NCBI RefSeq assembly: GCF_013149785.1
Contig: NZ_JABEZU010000002.1
Location: forward strand, 1 to 64,000
DNA from: Isoptericola halotolerans
GTDB lineage: Bacteria; Actinomycetota; Actinomycetes; Actinomycetales; Cellulomonadaceae
DNA length: 64,000 nucleotides
Direction of reading: 5' to 3'
Position numbers and translations under genes: made by a program. This document shows, one piece after another, positions 1 through 7,192 of the stretch (its first letter is position 1; each line of letters opens with the position of its first letter). Under the pieces are notes generated by a model. That model made no database searches and had not been told where the DNA came from. It saw nothing but the letters and a program-made list of their open reading frames with translations.

Positions 1-86
1 TCCCATACCGAACCCGGAAGCTCAGCCCTTCAGCGCCGATGGTACTGCCCTGGAGACGGGGTGGGAGAGTAGGACGCCGCCGGACA
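1..86 (+). rRNA. rrf: 5S ribosomal RNA, 3' part (cut by window start)
   Basis: The first bases read as the 3' half of a bacterial 5S rRNA: the ...CCGAACCCGGAAG... loop followed by GGTGGGAGAGTAGGACGCC close to the 3' end. The 5' part lies outside the window. This places the window just after an rRNA operon. The exact 3' end is estimated to within a few bases. Confidence 0.9.
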
Positions 87-100
87 CCCATTCACAGCCA

Positions 101-130
101 GGCCCCCCACACCACACGGTGCGGGGGGCC
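101..130 (+). terminator. Intrinsic terminator of the rRNA operon
   Basis: GGCCCCCC at 101-108 pairs with GGGGGGCC at 123-130, and the stem continues past a one-base mismatch through CAC/GTG. A T-containing stretch (TGACTGCTTT) follows. The position right after the 5S gene fits an rRNA operon terminator. Confidence 0.8.
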
Positions 131-247
131 TGACTGCTTTGGTGGAGGTCTTCGCTCGGACGCGATGGCCGGACGCGACGACTAGGATGCTTCGGACCGG
201 GCGACCTGCCCGATCGTGGAGGACGGCGAGGAGACGGGGCAGCAGCG

Positions 248-706
248 GTGAGGATCTCGGCCAAGGCTGACTATGCGGTGCGGGCGTCGGTCGAGCTCGC
301 CGCGGCGACGGACAGCTCGCCGGTCTCGGCGGAGGCGCTGGCTTCTGCCCAGGACGTCCCCCATCGCTTCCTCGAGGCCATCCTGCGTGACCTGCGGCGA
401 GAGGGCATCGTCGCCAGCCGCCGCGGGGCCGGCGGTGGGTACGTCCTCGCCCGAGCGGCGGACGCCGTGACGGTGGCCGACGTCGTGCGGGCGGTGGACG
501 GTCCGCTCGTCTACGTCCGGGATCAGCGCCCGTCCGATCTCGACTACTCGGGCTCGGCTGCGTCCCTCCTGCACGTGTGGGTGGCCCTGCGAGCGAACGT
601 CCGCGCGGTGCTGGAGCAGGTCACTCTCGCGGACCTGGCCGGCGGCAGCGTGCCGGACGAGGTCCGAGCGTTGGTCTCCGACGACGAGGCGTGGGAGAAC
701 CCCTGA
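248..706 (+). CDS. Rrf2-family transcriptional regulator
   Basis: A 152-residue protein with the Rrf2 winged-helix pattern. It begins MRISAKADYAVRA, has a recognition region around residues 26-50 (EALASAQDVPHRFLEAIL) and the wing GAGGGYVLARA. There is no cysteine anywhere, so it cannot bind an Fe-S cluster as IscR or NsrR do; a CymR-like small-molecule or protein-sensing mode is more likely. The start is GTG, with a purine-rich stretch (cgaggagacg) upstream. It is followed on the same strand by a TauE/SafE exporter whose promoter region holds an Rrf2-like palindrome. By inference it controls that exporter in response to sulfur status. Confidence 0.88.
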   Translation: MRISAKADYAVRASVELAAATDSSPVSAEALASAQDVPHRFLEAILRDLRREGIVASRRGAGGGYVLARAADAVTVADVVRAVDGPLVYVRDQRPSDLDYSGSAASLLHVWVALRANVRAVLEQVTLADLAGGSVPDEVRALVSDDEAWENP

Positions 707-743
707 GGTGACGGATGCCTGAGACCGGTCGACGAGAAGGCTA

Positions 744-768
744 GTATCCGACTAAAACGATAGGGTAT
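744..768. promoter_or_regulatory. Probable Rrf2 operator in the tauE promoter region
   Basis: An imperfect 25-bp inverted repeat. The left arm GTATCCGAC and the right arm read on the other strand (ATACCCTATCG) share the pattern xTAyCCxA around a centre at 756. The size and layout resemble operators of Rrf2 proteins such as IscR. It lies 33 bp before the exporter start and covers an AT-rich TAGGGT/TATGTT stretch that could be the -10 region. The assignment is inferred from position and symmetry. Confidence 0.5.
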
Positions 769-800
769 GTTGGCCACCTCGACCAACACCGGAGGTTCTC

Positions 801-1718
801 GTGAAGACGCTCGTTCTGCTCGCCCTCGTCGGGCTGGGTGCCCAGCTCGTCGACGGCAGTCTCGGCATGGCCTACGGGGTGACGTCCACGACGCTCCTGC
901 TGATGATCGGCACCAACCCGGCCGCGGCGTCGGCCACGGTGCACCTCGCCGAGATCGGGACGACCCTGGCGTCCGGCGCCGCGCACTGGCGTTTCGGGAA
1001 CGTCGACTGGCGGGTGGTCGCAAGGATCGGTGTGCCCGGTGCCGTCGGTGCGTTCGCTGGTGCGACATTCCTCTCCTGGCTCTCGACCGAGGTCGCGGGG
1101 CCGCTGATGTCCGTGCTGCTGCTCGGCCTGGGACTGTACGTCCTGGTGCGGTTCACCTTCCGCGGGCTGCGGACCGACCGGCTCGGCCAGCCGCTGCGCA
1201 AGCGGTTCCTGACCCCGCTCGGCCTCGTCGCAGGCTTCATGGACGCCACGGGGGGCGGGGGCTGGGGCCCGGTCGGGACGCCGGCGATCCTGGCGAGCGG
1301 TCGACTCGAGCCGCGCAAGGTGATCGGGTCGATCGACACCAGCGAGTTCTTCGTCGCGGTCGCGGCGAGCCTCGGATTTCTTGTCGGGCTGGGCTCCGCC
1401 GGCGTCAACCTGGCATGGGCCGGCGCGCTGCTCGTCGGCGGCCTGATCGCGGCGCCGATCGCCGCCTGGATCGTCCGGCTCGTGCCTCCGCGCGTGCTCG
1501 GCTCCGCGGTCGGTGGGTTCATCGTCCTGATCAACACGCGCACCCTGCTCGGCACCGACCTGGTCTCGCTCGGCGCGACCGGCAGCGCGGTCGTCTACGC
1601 CCTGCTGGTCACGGTGTGGCTCGCGGCCATCGCCTACTCGGTGCGCGCGCTGCGCCGGGAGCGGGCCGCCGTCGCCGCGGCGGACGGCCCGACGGCCGTG
1701 AACGCTCCCGTCGCCTGA
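801..1718 (+). CDS. TauE/SafE family sulfite/sulfonate-type anion exporter
   Basis: A 305-residue polytopic membrane protein with the TauE/SafE (DUF81) pattern: N-terminal GLGAQLVDGSLGMAYGVTS, a central GFMDATGGGGWGPVG repeat of the same motif, and several hydrophobic segments in each half. Proteins of this family move sulfite, sulfonates or other organic anions across the cytoplasmic membrane. The GTG start has a clear ribosome site, GGAGG, at 791-795. The Rrf2 regulator upstream and the palindrome between them suggest regulated sulfite or sulfur-compound export. The substrate itself cannot be read from the sequence. Confidence 0.9.
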   Translation: MKTLVLLALVGLGAQLVDGSLGMAYGVTSTTLLLMIGTNPAAASATVHLAEIGTTLASGAAHWRFGNVDWRVVARIGVPGAVGAFAGATFLSWLSTEVAGPLMSVLLLGLGLYVLVRFTFRGLRTDRLGQPLRKRFLTPLGLVAGFMDATGGGGWGPVGTPAILASGRLEPRKVIGSIDTSEFFVAVAASLGFLVGLGSAGVNLAWAGALLVGGLIAAPIAAWIVRLVPPRVLGSAVGGFIVLINTRTLLGTDLVSLGATGSAVVYALLVTVWLAAIAYSVRALRRERAAVAAADGPTAVNAPVA

Positions 1719-1808
1719 CCGGGTTCCGGTGGCAGTTCGGGCAGGCGGGAGTACGGTGGGCCGCACACCAGTCCTGCCGGGCGTCGCCCGGGAACCGGGG
1801 GAGTCGTC

Positions 1809-2537
1809 ATGAGCGGGTCGTCGTCGCGCCGCACCACCGGGGGCATCGGTCTGTCCGGCGCGGCGGAGGCCCTCGCTGCCGGCGTCCAGCTCGTCGTGGG
1901 CAGCTACCGGGTCGAGATCGCCTCGGGTCGCACCTGGTGGTCGGACGAGGTGTATCGCATGCACGGCCGGGAGCCGGGTGAGATCGAGCCGACCGTGGAC
2001 GTCGTGCGGTCGCAGACCCACCCGGACGACCGGGCGCGCCTGTCCCGGACGGCCGTCGTCGCGCTGCGAGCAGGGCGCCCGTTCAGCAGCGCGCACCGCA
2101 TCGTCGACCCGCACGGGAAGGCGCGCACCGTCGTGGTGACAGGGCAGGCACGGCACGACGACGACGGCGCGGTGACCCACGTCGTGGGCTACGTGCTCGA
2201 CGTCAGCCCTGTCACCCGCGAAGCGCTGGACCGCGAGTCCCACCGTGCCGTCGGCCGGGCCATGGTGTCCGCCGCGGCCGTCGAGCAGGCCAAGGGTGCG
2301 TTCATGGCGGTGCACGGCCTGCCCGAGGACGAGGCAGGCGACCAGCTCGGTGAGGTCGCCGCACGGGCCGGCATCCCCGTCCAGGCGGCGGCCGCACAGA
2401 TCGTGGCCGCGATGAAGGCGTCAGACGTCGAGCCGCACGAACGCCTCGCGACCGCGCTGGGCGCCGTGCACCCCGTCGACCGTCCTCACGGGCACGAGGC
2501 GCAGCTTGCCCGACGGCGCCAGCGCGGTCGGGGCTGA
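1809..2537 (+). CDS. PAS and ANTAR domain protein (RNA-binding antiterminator type)
   Basis: A 242-residue protein. Residues about 35-140 form a PAS-3-type sensor fold (RMHGREPGEIEPTVD, HPDDRARL, VVGYVLDVSP). Residues about 145-205 are an ANTAR domain, with AAAVEQAKGAFMAVHGLPED and a C-terminal helix AARAGIPVQAAAAQIV. ANTAR proteins bind paired RNA hairpins and prevent termination; the PAS domain probably senses a ligand or redox signal. GGGGAG lies just before the ATG. No target hairpin pair was recognised nearby, so the targets may lie elsewhere. A weak C-terminal extension follows the ANTAR domain. Confidence 0.88.
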   Translation: MSGSSSRRTTGGIGLSGAAEALAAGVQLVVGSYRVEIASGRTWWSDEVYRMHGREPGEIEPTVDVVRSQTHPDDRARLSRTAVVALRAGRPFSSAHRIVDPHGKARTVVVTGQARHDDDGAVTHVVGYVLDVSPVTREALDRESHRAVGRAMVSAAAVEQAKGAFMAVHGLPEDEAGDQLGEVAARAGIPVQAAAAQIVAAMKASDVEPHERLATALGAVHPVDRPHGHEAQLARRRQRGRG

Positions 2538-2566
2538 ACGCCTGCCGAGGAGCAGCGCCGTCGTCC

Positions 2567-2857
2567 CTAGGTGACCGAGATGCTCCTGGCGCGGCGGTCC
2601 ACGGCCTTCGTGACCCCCTGGCGGGCCAGACGGCGCGCGAGCACGGCGACCCCCCCGGTGACCGCGGCGAACGTGATCGCCTGCACGATCGGGATGTCGT
2701 CCGCGTCCAGGTCGATGGGGGCGTCGTGGCCGGTGGCCTTCTCCCACACGATCTTGATGAGCTTCTGTGCGACCCACCCCGCCGCGAACGTCGCGGCGAC
2801 GGTGCCGATCTTGACGCCCAGCGAGGGCTCGGACAGCTCGGACAGCTCGGACTCCAC
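2567..2857 (-). CDS. DUF4235 family small membrane protein
   Basis: A 96-residue protein starting at a GTG preceded by a good ribosome site (CTGGAGGATCT). A longer frame upstream is ignored because it runs through the riboswitch region. The sequence contains GVKIGTVAATFAAGWVAQK, then a charged linker (DAPIDLDADD), then a second hydrophobic segment ending in VAVLARRLARQGV. This is the DUF4235 pattern common in actinobacteria. The function is unknown. A short acidic repeat (SELSEL) lies at the N terminus. It is convergent with the PAS-ANTAR gene. Confidence 0.75.
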   Translation of the reverse strand: MESELSELSEPSLGVKIGTVAATFAAGWVAQKLIKIVWEKATGHDAPIDLDADDIPIVQAITFAAVTGGVAVLARRLARQGVTKAVDRRARSISVT

Positions 2858-2939
2858 AGATCCTCCAGTACTGGCGGCGGCGTCGGGACGTCCGCCCGAC
2901 GGACTGCACCACCGTAGCGTGCGCGGGGTGTGTAGGCTC

Positions 2940-3033
2940 GGGGGGAACGACAGGGGAGCGCCAGCGAGCGCTGAGAGTGCGGATTCCCGCAGACCCTCGA
3001 ACCTGATCCGGCTAGCACCGGTGGAGGAAGTCG
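2940..3033 (+). promoter_or_regulatory. TPP riboswitch (THI element)
   Basis: The conserved core of a thiamine-pyrophosphate riboswitch is visible in order: CAGGGGAGC at 2951-2959, GCTGAGAG at about 2970, GACCCTCGAACCTGATC at 2992-3008, then GGCTAGCACCGG and GGAGGAAG. It lies about 70 bp before the first gene of a thiamine ABC transporter. Such elements switch expression off when TPP is abundant. The outer stem limits are approximate. Confidence 0.92.
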
Positions 3034-3101
3034 GGCTTCTCGATCCCGTCGACCGTGGCAGCGGACGACGGACCCCCTTCAGATCCGTCTGAGGAGGACG
3101 C

Positions 3102-4193
3102 ATGACCATCCGTACCCGCCGCACCCTGGCGACCCTCGCCGTCGTCGGGCTCGTCCCCGCTCTCGCCGCCTGCACGGGGAGCGAGGCACCCGGCGAGGAG
3201 GGGAACACGCCGGTGCCGCCGGGGTCGGCCGAGCTGTCCGGGACGGTCACGCTGGTCACCCACGACTCCTTCGCGCTGAGCGACGGCCTGCTCGAGTCCT
3301 TCGAGGCCGACACCGGCCTGGAGGTGCAGCACGTGGCCGCCGGCGACGCGGGCACGCTGGTCAACCAGCTGGTCCTCACGCAGGACAGCCCGCTGGGCGA
3401 TGTCGTCTACGGGGTGGACAACACGTTCGCCTCCCGGGCCGCGCAGGCCGGGGTGTTCGAGCCCTACGCACCGGGCGACCTCGACCCGTCCGTGGCGGAC
3501 CAGGTCGAGCCGGGTCTGGAGGGCCTCACCCCGATCGACCGGGGTGACGTCTGCCTCAACGTCGACACGGCGTGGTTCGAGGACGCCGACCTCGAGCCGC
3601 CGGCCGGCCTCGAGGACCTCATCGACCCGGCCTACGCGGACCTGACGGTGGTGACGAACCCGGCGACGTCGTCGCCCGGTTTCGCGTTCCTCCTGGCCAC
3701 GATCAGCGCCTTCGGCGAGGACGGTTGGCAGGACTGGTGGGCCGAGCTCGCCGACAACGGCCTGCGGGTCACCGACGGCTGGTCGGACGCGTACTACGTG
3801 GACTTCTCCGGCGCCGGAGAGGGCGGTGAGCGACCCGTCGTGCTGTCGTACGCCACGTCACCGGCCTTCACGGTCACCGAGGACGGCAGCGAGTCGACGA
3901 CGGCGGCGCTGCTGGACACCTGCTTCCGCCAGGTCGAGTACGCCGGTGTCCTCGCCGGCACCGACAACCCAGACGGGGCTCGGGCGCTGGTGGACTTCCT
4001 CGCCTCGGCCGAGGTCCAGGCCGACATCCCGGAGAACATGTACATGTACCCGGCGGACGAGTCCGTCGAGCTGCCGGCCGAGTGGGAGCAGTTCGCCCCG
4101 CTGGCCGACGAGCCGTACGACGTCCCGGCGCCGGAGATCGCCGAGCACCGTGACGAGTGGATCGAGCAGTGGACGGCCACGGTCATCGGGTGA
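3102..4193 (+). CDS. thiB: Thiamine ABC transporter substrate-binding lipoprotein
   Basis: A 363-residue protein with a lipoprotein signal, TLAVVGLVPALAAC, whose cysteine becomes the lipidated N terminus. The body follows ThiB/TbpA: TLVTHDSFALSDGLLESFE at the N terminus, then DSPLGDVVYGVDNTF and NPATSSPGFAFLL in the middle. It captures thiamine or its phosphates outside the membrane for import. The start has GAGGAGGACG directly before the ATG and lies just after a TPP riboswitch, so transcription should fall when TPP is high. The stop codon overlaps a GTG that can start the permease. Confidence 0.93.
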   Translation: MTIRTRRTLATLAVVGLVPALAACTGSEAPGEEGNTPVPPGSAELSGTVTLVTHDSFALSDGLLESFEADTGLEVQHVAAGDAGTLVNQLVLTQDSPLGDVVYGVDNTFASRAAQAGVFEPYAPGDLDPSVADQVEPGLEGLTPIDRGDVCLNVDTAWFEDADLEPPAGLEDLIDPAYADLTVVTNPATSSPGFAFLLATISAFGEDGWQDWWAELADNGLRVTDGWSDAYYVDFSGAGEGGERPVVLSYATSPAFTVTEDGSESTTAALLDTCFRQVEYAGVLAGTDNPDGARALVDFLASAEVQADIPENMYMYPADESVELPAEWEQFAPLADEPYDVPAPEIAEHRDEWIEQWTATVIG

Positions 4194-4468
4194 GCCGGAG
4201 GCGACGCGAGGGTGAGGGGCGCAGCGGAGCGAGCCACTCGCCCGCAGCGGAGCCGCAGGGTCACCCGACACCAGCCTCGGTGAGCCGGAGGCGACGCGAG
4301 GGTGAGGGGCGCAGCGGAGCGAGCCACTCGCCCGCAGCGGAGCCGCAGGGTCACCTGACGCCAGCCTCGGTGAGCCGGAGGCGACGCGAGGGTGAGGGGC
4401 GCAGCGGAGCGAGCCACTCGCCCGCAGCGGAGCCGCAGGGTCACCTGACGCCAGCCTCGGTGAGCCGG
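4190..4468 (+). repeat. 90-bp direct repeat, three full copies plus a 9-bp start of a fourth, in frame with thiP
   Basis: Copies begin at 4190, 4280 and 4370, and the first 9 bp (GTGAGCCGG) recur at 4460. Copies 2 and 3 look the same; copy 1 differs from them at CCCGACACC versus CCTGACGCC. Each copy starts with the overlapping start/stop GTGA. Each is 30 codons long and open in the thiP frame, coding an Arg-, Glu- and Ser-rich peptide (SRRRREGEGRSG...). Within a unit, GCAGCGGAGC occurs twice. The array looks like an insertion at the gene junction that was later amplified. Confidence 0.95.
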
Positions 4469-6160
4469 GGCCCCCGGCCGCGGTGGGGAGGGCCTGCCTG
4501 GGGTGCCGCCGTCGCGGTGCCGCTGGTCTTCCTCGCCGTCTTCTTCGCCTGGCCGGTGGTGGCCCTGGTGGTCCAGGGCTTCTTCGCCGACGACGGCGCG
4601 GGCGGGCGCGCGCTCGACCTCTCCGGTTTCGCGGAGGTCCTGGGCCAGCCCCGCACGTGGCGGGTGGTCGGCCAGACGCTCGCCCAGGCGAGCGTGGGCA
4701 CGGTCCTCAGCGTGCTGCTCGGCCTGCCGGGTGCCTACCTGCTGTACAGATGTCGGTTCCCTGGTCGTACCTTGGCGCGCGGGCTGGTGACGGTGCCGTT
4801 CGTGCTGCCCACCGTCGTCGTCGGTGTCGCGTTCCGCAACCTGTTCACCCCGTCCGGTCCGCTCGGCTGGCTCGGGTGGGAGGAGAGCTTCGCGGGCGTC
4901 GTGGTCGCGTTGGTCTTCTTCAACTATGCGGTGGTGGTGCGCACGGTGGGCGGGCTGTGGGAGCGGCTCGACCCACGGGCCGAGCAGGCGGCGCGGGCGC
5001 TGGGGGCGACGCCGTGGCGGGCCTTCCGCACGGTGACGCTGCCCGCGCTGGGACCGGCGATCGCCTCCGCGGCGTCCGTGGTGTTCCTGTTCTGCTCGAC
5101 GGCCTTCGGCGTCGTCCTCGTGCTCGGCGGGATGCGGTACGGCACCATCGAGACGGAGATCTGGATCCGCACCACGCAGTTCCTCGACCTGCGCGCCGCC
5201 GCGGTGCTCAGCGTGCTGCAGCTCGTCGTGGTGGTCGCGGCGCTGCTGGTCAGCGCCCGCCTGCGCACCCGGCGGGAACGTGCGCTGCACCTGACCTCCG
5301 AGCGTTCCGGTGCGCACCTGCTGGACCTGCGGACCGCCCGCGACGCGGTGCCCGCCGCGGTGACCGTCGCCGTCGTCGTCGGGTTGGTGGTCTTCCCGCT
5401 CGCCGGGCTCGTGGCCCGGTCGTTCCGGGGGCCCGACGGTGGCTGGTCGTTCGCGAACTACGCCGCGCTCGGGACCACGGGCGGGCGCAACGCCCTCAGC
5501 GTGACGGTGTGGGAGGCGACCGCGAACTCCCTGCGGATCGCTGCGACCGCGACGCTGATCGCCGTGGTGGTCGGAGGGCTCGTGGTGCTGGTGGTCTCGC
5601 GGCGGCCGCGTGCGCCGGGCCTGCGGCGGGCCGTCGCCGGGCTGGACGCGGTGTTCATGCTGCCGCTCGGGGTGTCCGCCGTGACCGTCGGATTCGGGTT
5701 CCTCATCACGCTCGACCGCCCGCTGGGCTTCGACGTCGACCTGCGCACCTCCGGCCTGCTGGTGCCGATCGCCCAGGCGGTGGTGGCGATCCCGCTGGTG
5801 GTCCGCACCATGCTGCCCGTGCTCCGTGCGATCGACCCCCGGCTGCGGGAGGCGGCGGCCGTGCTCGGCGCGTCGCCCGGACGTGTCCTGGCGAGCGTGG
5901 ACCTGTCGTTGGCCGCACGGTCGCTGGGGCTGGCCGTCGGGTTCGCGTTCGCGGTGTCGCTCGGGGAGTTCGGCGCGACGTCGTTCCTCGCACGGCCCGA
6001 CGCGGCGACGCTGCCGGTGGTCATCTTCCGGCTCATCGGGCAGCCGGGGGCGGAGAACTACGGGATGGCGCTCGCGGCGTCCGTGGTGCTGGCCGTGCTC
6101 ACCGCGACGGTCATGATGGTGGCGGAACGGATGCGCGGAGACGTCGGAGGGGAGTTCTGA
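4190..6160 (+). CDS. thiP: Thiamine ABC transporter permease
   Basis: A two-lobed ABC permease with about twelve hydrophobic segments and two EAA-type loops: EQAARALGATPWRAFRTV in the first half and REAAAVLGASPGRVLASV in the second. This is the ThiP layout. The start is uncertain. A GTG at 4190 overlaps the thiB stop and would give 656 residues beginning with three 30-residue repeats. A GTG at 4460 after the repeats gives 566 residues, close to the usual ThiP length. The conserved part begins at about 4460, and no clear ribosome site precedes either start, so coupling to thiB is likely. The stop overlaps the ATG of the ATPase gene. Confidence 0.88.
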   Translation: MSRRRREGEGRSGASHSPAAEPQGHPTPASVSRRRREGEGRSGASHSPAAEPQGHLTPASVSRRRREGEGRSGASHSPAAEPQGHLTPASVSRGPRPRWGGPAWGAAVAVPLVFLAVFFAWPVVALVVQGFFADDGAGGRALDLSGFAEVLGQPRTWRVVGQTLAQASVGTVLSVLLGLPGAYLLYRCRFPGRTLARGLVTVPFVLPTVVVGVAFRNLFTPSGPLGWLGWEESFAGVVVALVFFNYAVVVRTVGGLWERLDPRAEQAARALGATPWRAFRTVTLPALGPAIASAASVVFLFCSTAFGVVLVLGGMRYGTIETEIWIRTTQFLDLRAAAVLSVLQLVVVVAALLVSARLRTRRERALHLTSERSGAHLLDLRTARDAVPAAVTVAVVVGLVVFPLAGLVARSFRGPDGGWSFANYAALGTTGGRNALSVTVWEATANSLRIAATATLIAVVVGGLVVLVVSRRPRAPGLRRAVAGLDAVFMLPLGVSAVTVGFGFLITLDRPLGFDVDLRTSGLLVPIAQAVVAIPLVVRTMLPVLRAIDPRLREAAAVLGASPGRVLASVDLSLAARSLGLAVGFAFAVSLGEFGATSFLARPDAATLPVVIFRLIGQPGAENYGMALAASVVLAVLTATVMMVAERMRGDVGGEF

Positions 6161-7167
6161 TGGGCGGGCCACGGGGCCTCGAGGTGCGCGACGTCGTCGT
6201 GCGCTACGGGCAGCGGCGCGGACGGACCGGCACGACGGCGGTCGACGGCGTCTCGCTCGACGTCGCCGCCGGGGAGGTGCTCGCCCTCCTGGGCCCGAGC
6301 GGGTGCGGGAAGTCCTCGCTGCTGCGGGCCGTGGCGGGCCTGGAACCCGTGGCGGGCGGCGCCGTCACCTTCGACGGGTCCGACCTGGACGGCGTCCCCG
6401 TGCACCGGCGCGGCTTCGGGCTGCTCTTCCAGGACGGGCAGCTGTTCCCGCACCGGGACGTCGCCGGGAACGTGGGCTACGGGCTGGCCGACCGCCCGCG
6501 GGCCGAGCGCACCGAGCGGGTGACCGAGCTCCTGTCGCTCGTCGGGCTGGACGGGTTCGGTGCGCGCCCGGTGGCCGAGCTGTCCGGCGGGGAGAAGCAG
6601 CGGGTGGCGCTGGCCCGGTCCCTGGCACCGCGGCCCCGGCTGCTGCTCCTCGACGAGCCGCTCTCCGCCCTGGACCGGGGGCTGCGCGAACGGCTCGCCG
6701 TCGAGATCCGCGCCGTGCTGCACGCCACGGGGACCACTGCGGTGTTCGTCACTCACGACCACGACGAGGCCTTCACCGTGGCCGACCGGGTCGCCGTGAT
6801 GTCCGCGGGCCGGCTGCTGCAGGTTGCGCCGCCGGAGGAGCTGTGGCGTGCACCGGCCTCGCGCACGGTCGCCGAGTTCCTCGGGTACCAGGCGTTCGTC
6901 CCTGCCCCTGACGGGCTGCTCGCCGTCGGGCCGGCCGGTCTGCGGGTGGAGCCGGGCGCGGCGATCGACGACGGTGGCGAACAGAGATGGCCCGCCGTCG
7001 TCGTCGCCACCACGTTCCGACGCGGTCGCAGCGAGGTGACGGTGGACGTCGACCTCGGTGCGGGCGAGCAGCGACTCGTGGCGCTCGCTGACGGCTCGGT
7101 GCCGGCGGTGGACGACAAGGTCGCCGTGGTGCTGGACCGGCGCGGCTGTGCCGTCGTCCCGGCCTGA
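6160..7167 (+). CDS. thiQ: Thiamine ABC transporter ATP-binding protein
   Basis: A 335-residue ABC ATPase. Walker A is GPSGCGKS at residues 45-52, the Q-loop region is LLFQDGQLFPH, the signature LSGGE is at 141-145, and Walker B LLLLDE at 161-166 is followed by the D-loop SALD and the switch histidine in VTHDHDEAF. The ATG overlaps the permease stop (TGATG), so the two are translationally coupled. It is about 100 residues longer than a typical short ThiQ; the extra C-terminal part (VEPGAAIDD... to the end) is probably a TOBE-like regulatory domain. It powers the riboswitch-controlled importer. Confidence 0.9.
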   Translation: MGGPRGLEVRDVVVRYGQRRGRTGTTAVDGVSLDVAAGEVLALLGPSGCGKSSLLRAVAGLEPVAGGAVTFDGSDLDGVPVHRRGFGLLFQDGQLFPHRDVAGNVGYGLADRPRAERTERVTELLSLVGLDGFGARPVAELSGGEKQRVALARSLAPRPRLLLLDEPLSALDRGLRERLAVEIRAVLHATGTTAVFVTHDHDEAFTVADRVAVMSAGRLLQVAPPEELWRAPASRTVAEFLGYQAFVPAPDGLLAVGPAGLRVEPGAAIDDGGEQRWPAVVVATTFRRGRSEVTVDVDLGAGEQRLVALADGSVPAVDDKVAVVLDRRGCAVVPA

Positions 7168-7192
7168 GGGGCGTGGCCGGGAGGTCGAGGAG

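Noticed and set aside
4190-4468. The 90-bp array as a CRISPR
   Set aside because: The copies are directly adjacent with no spacers and are open in the thiP frame.
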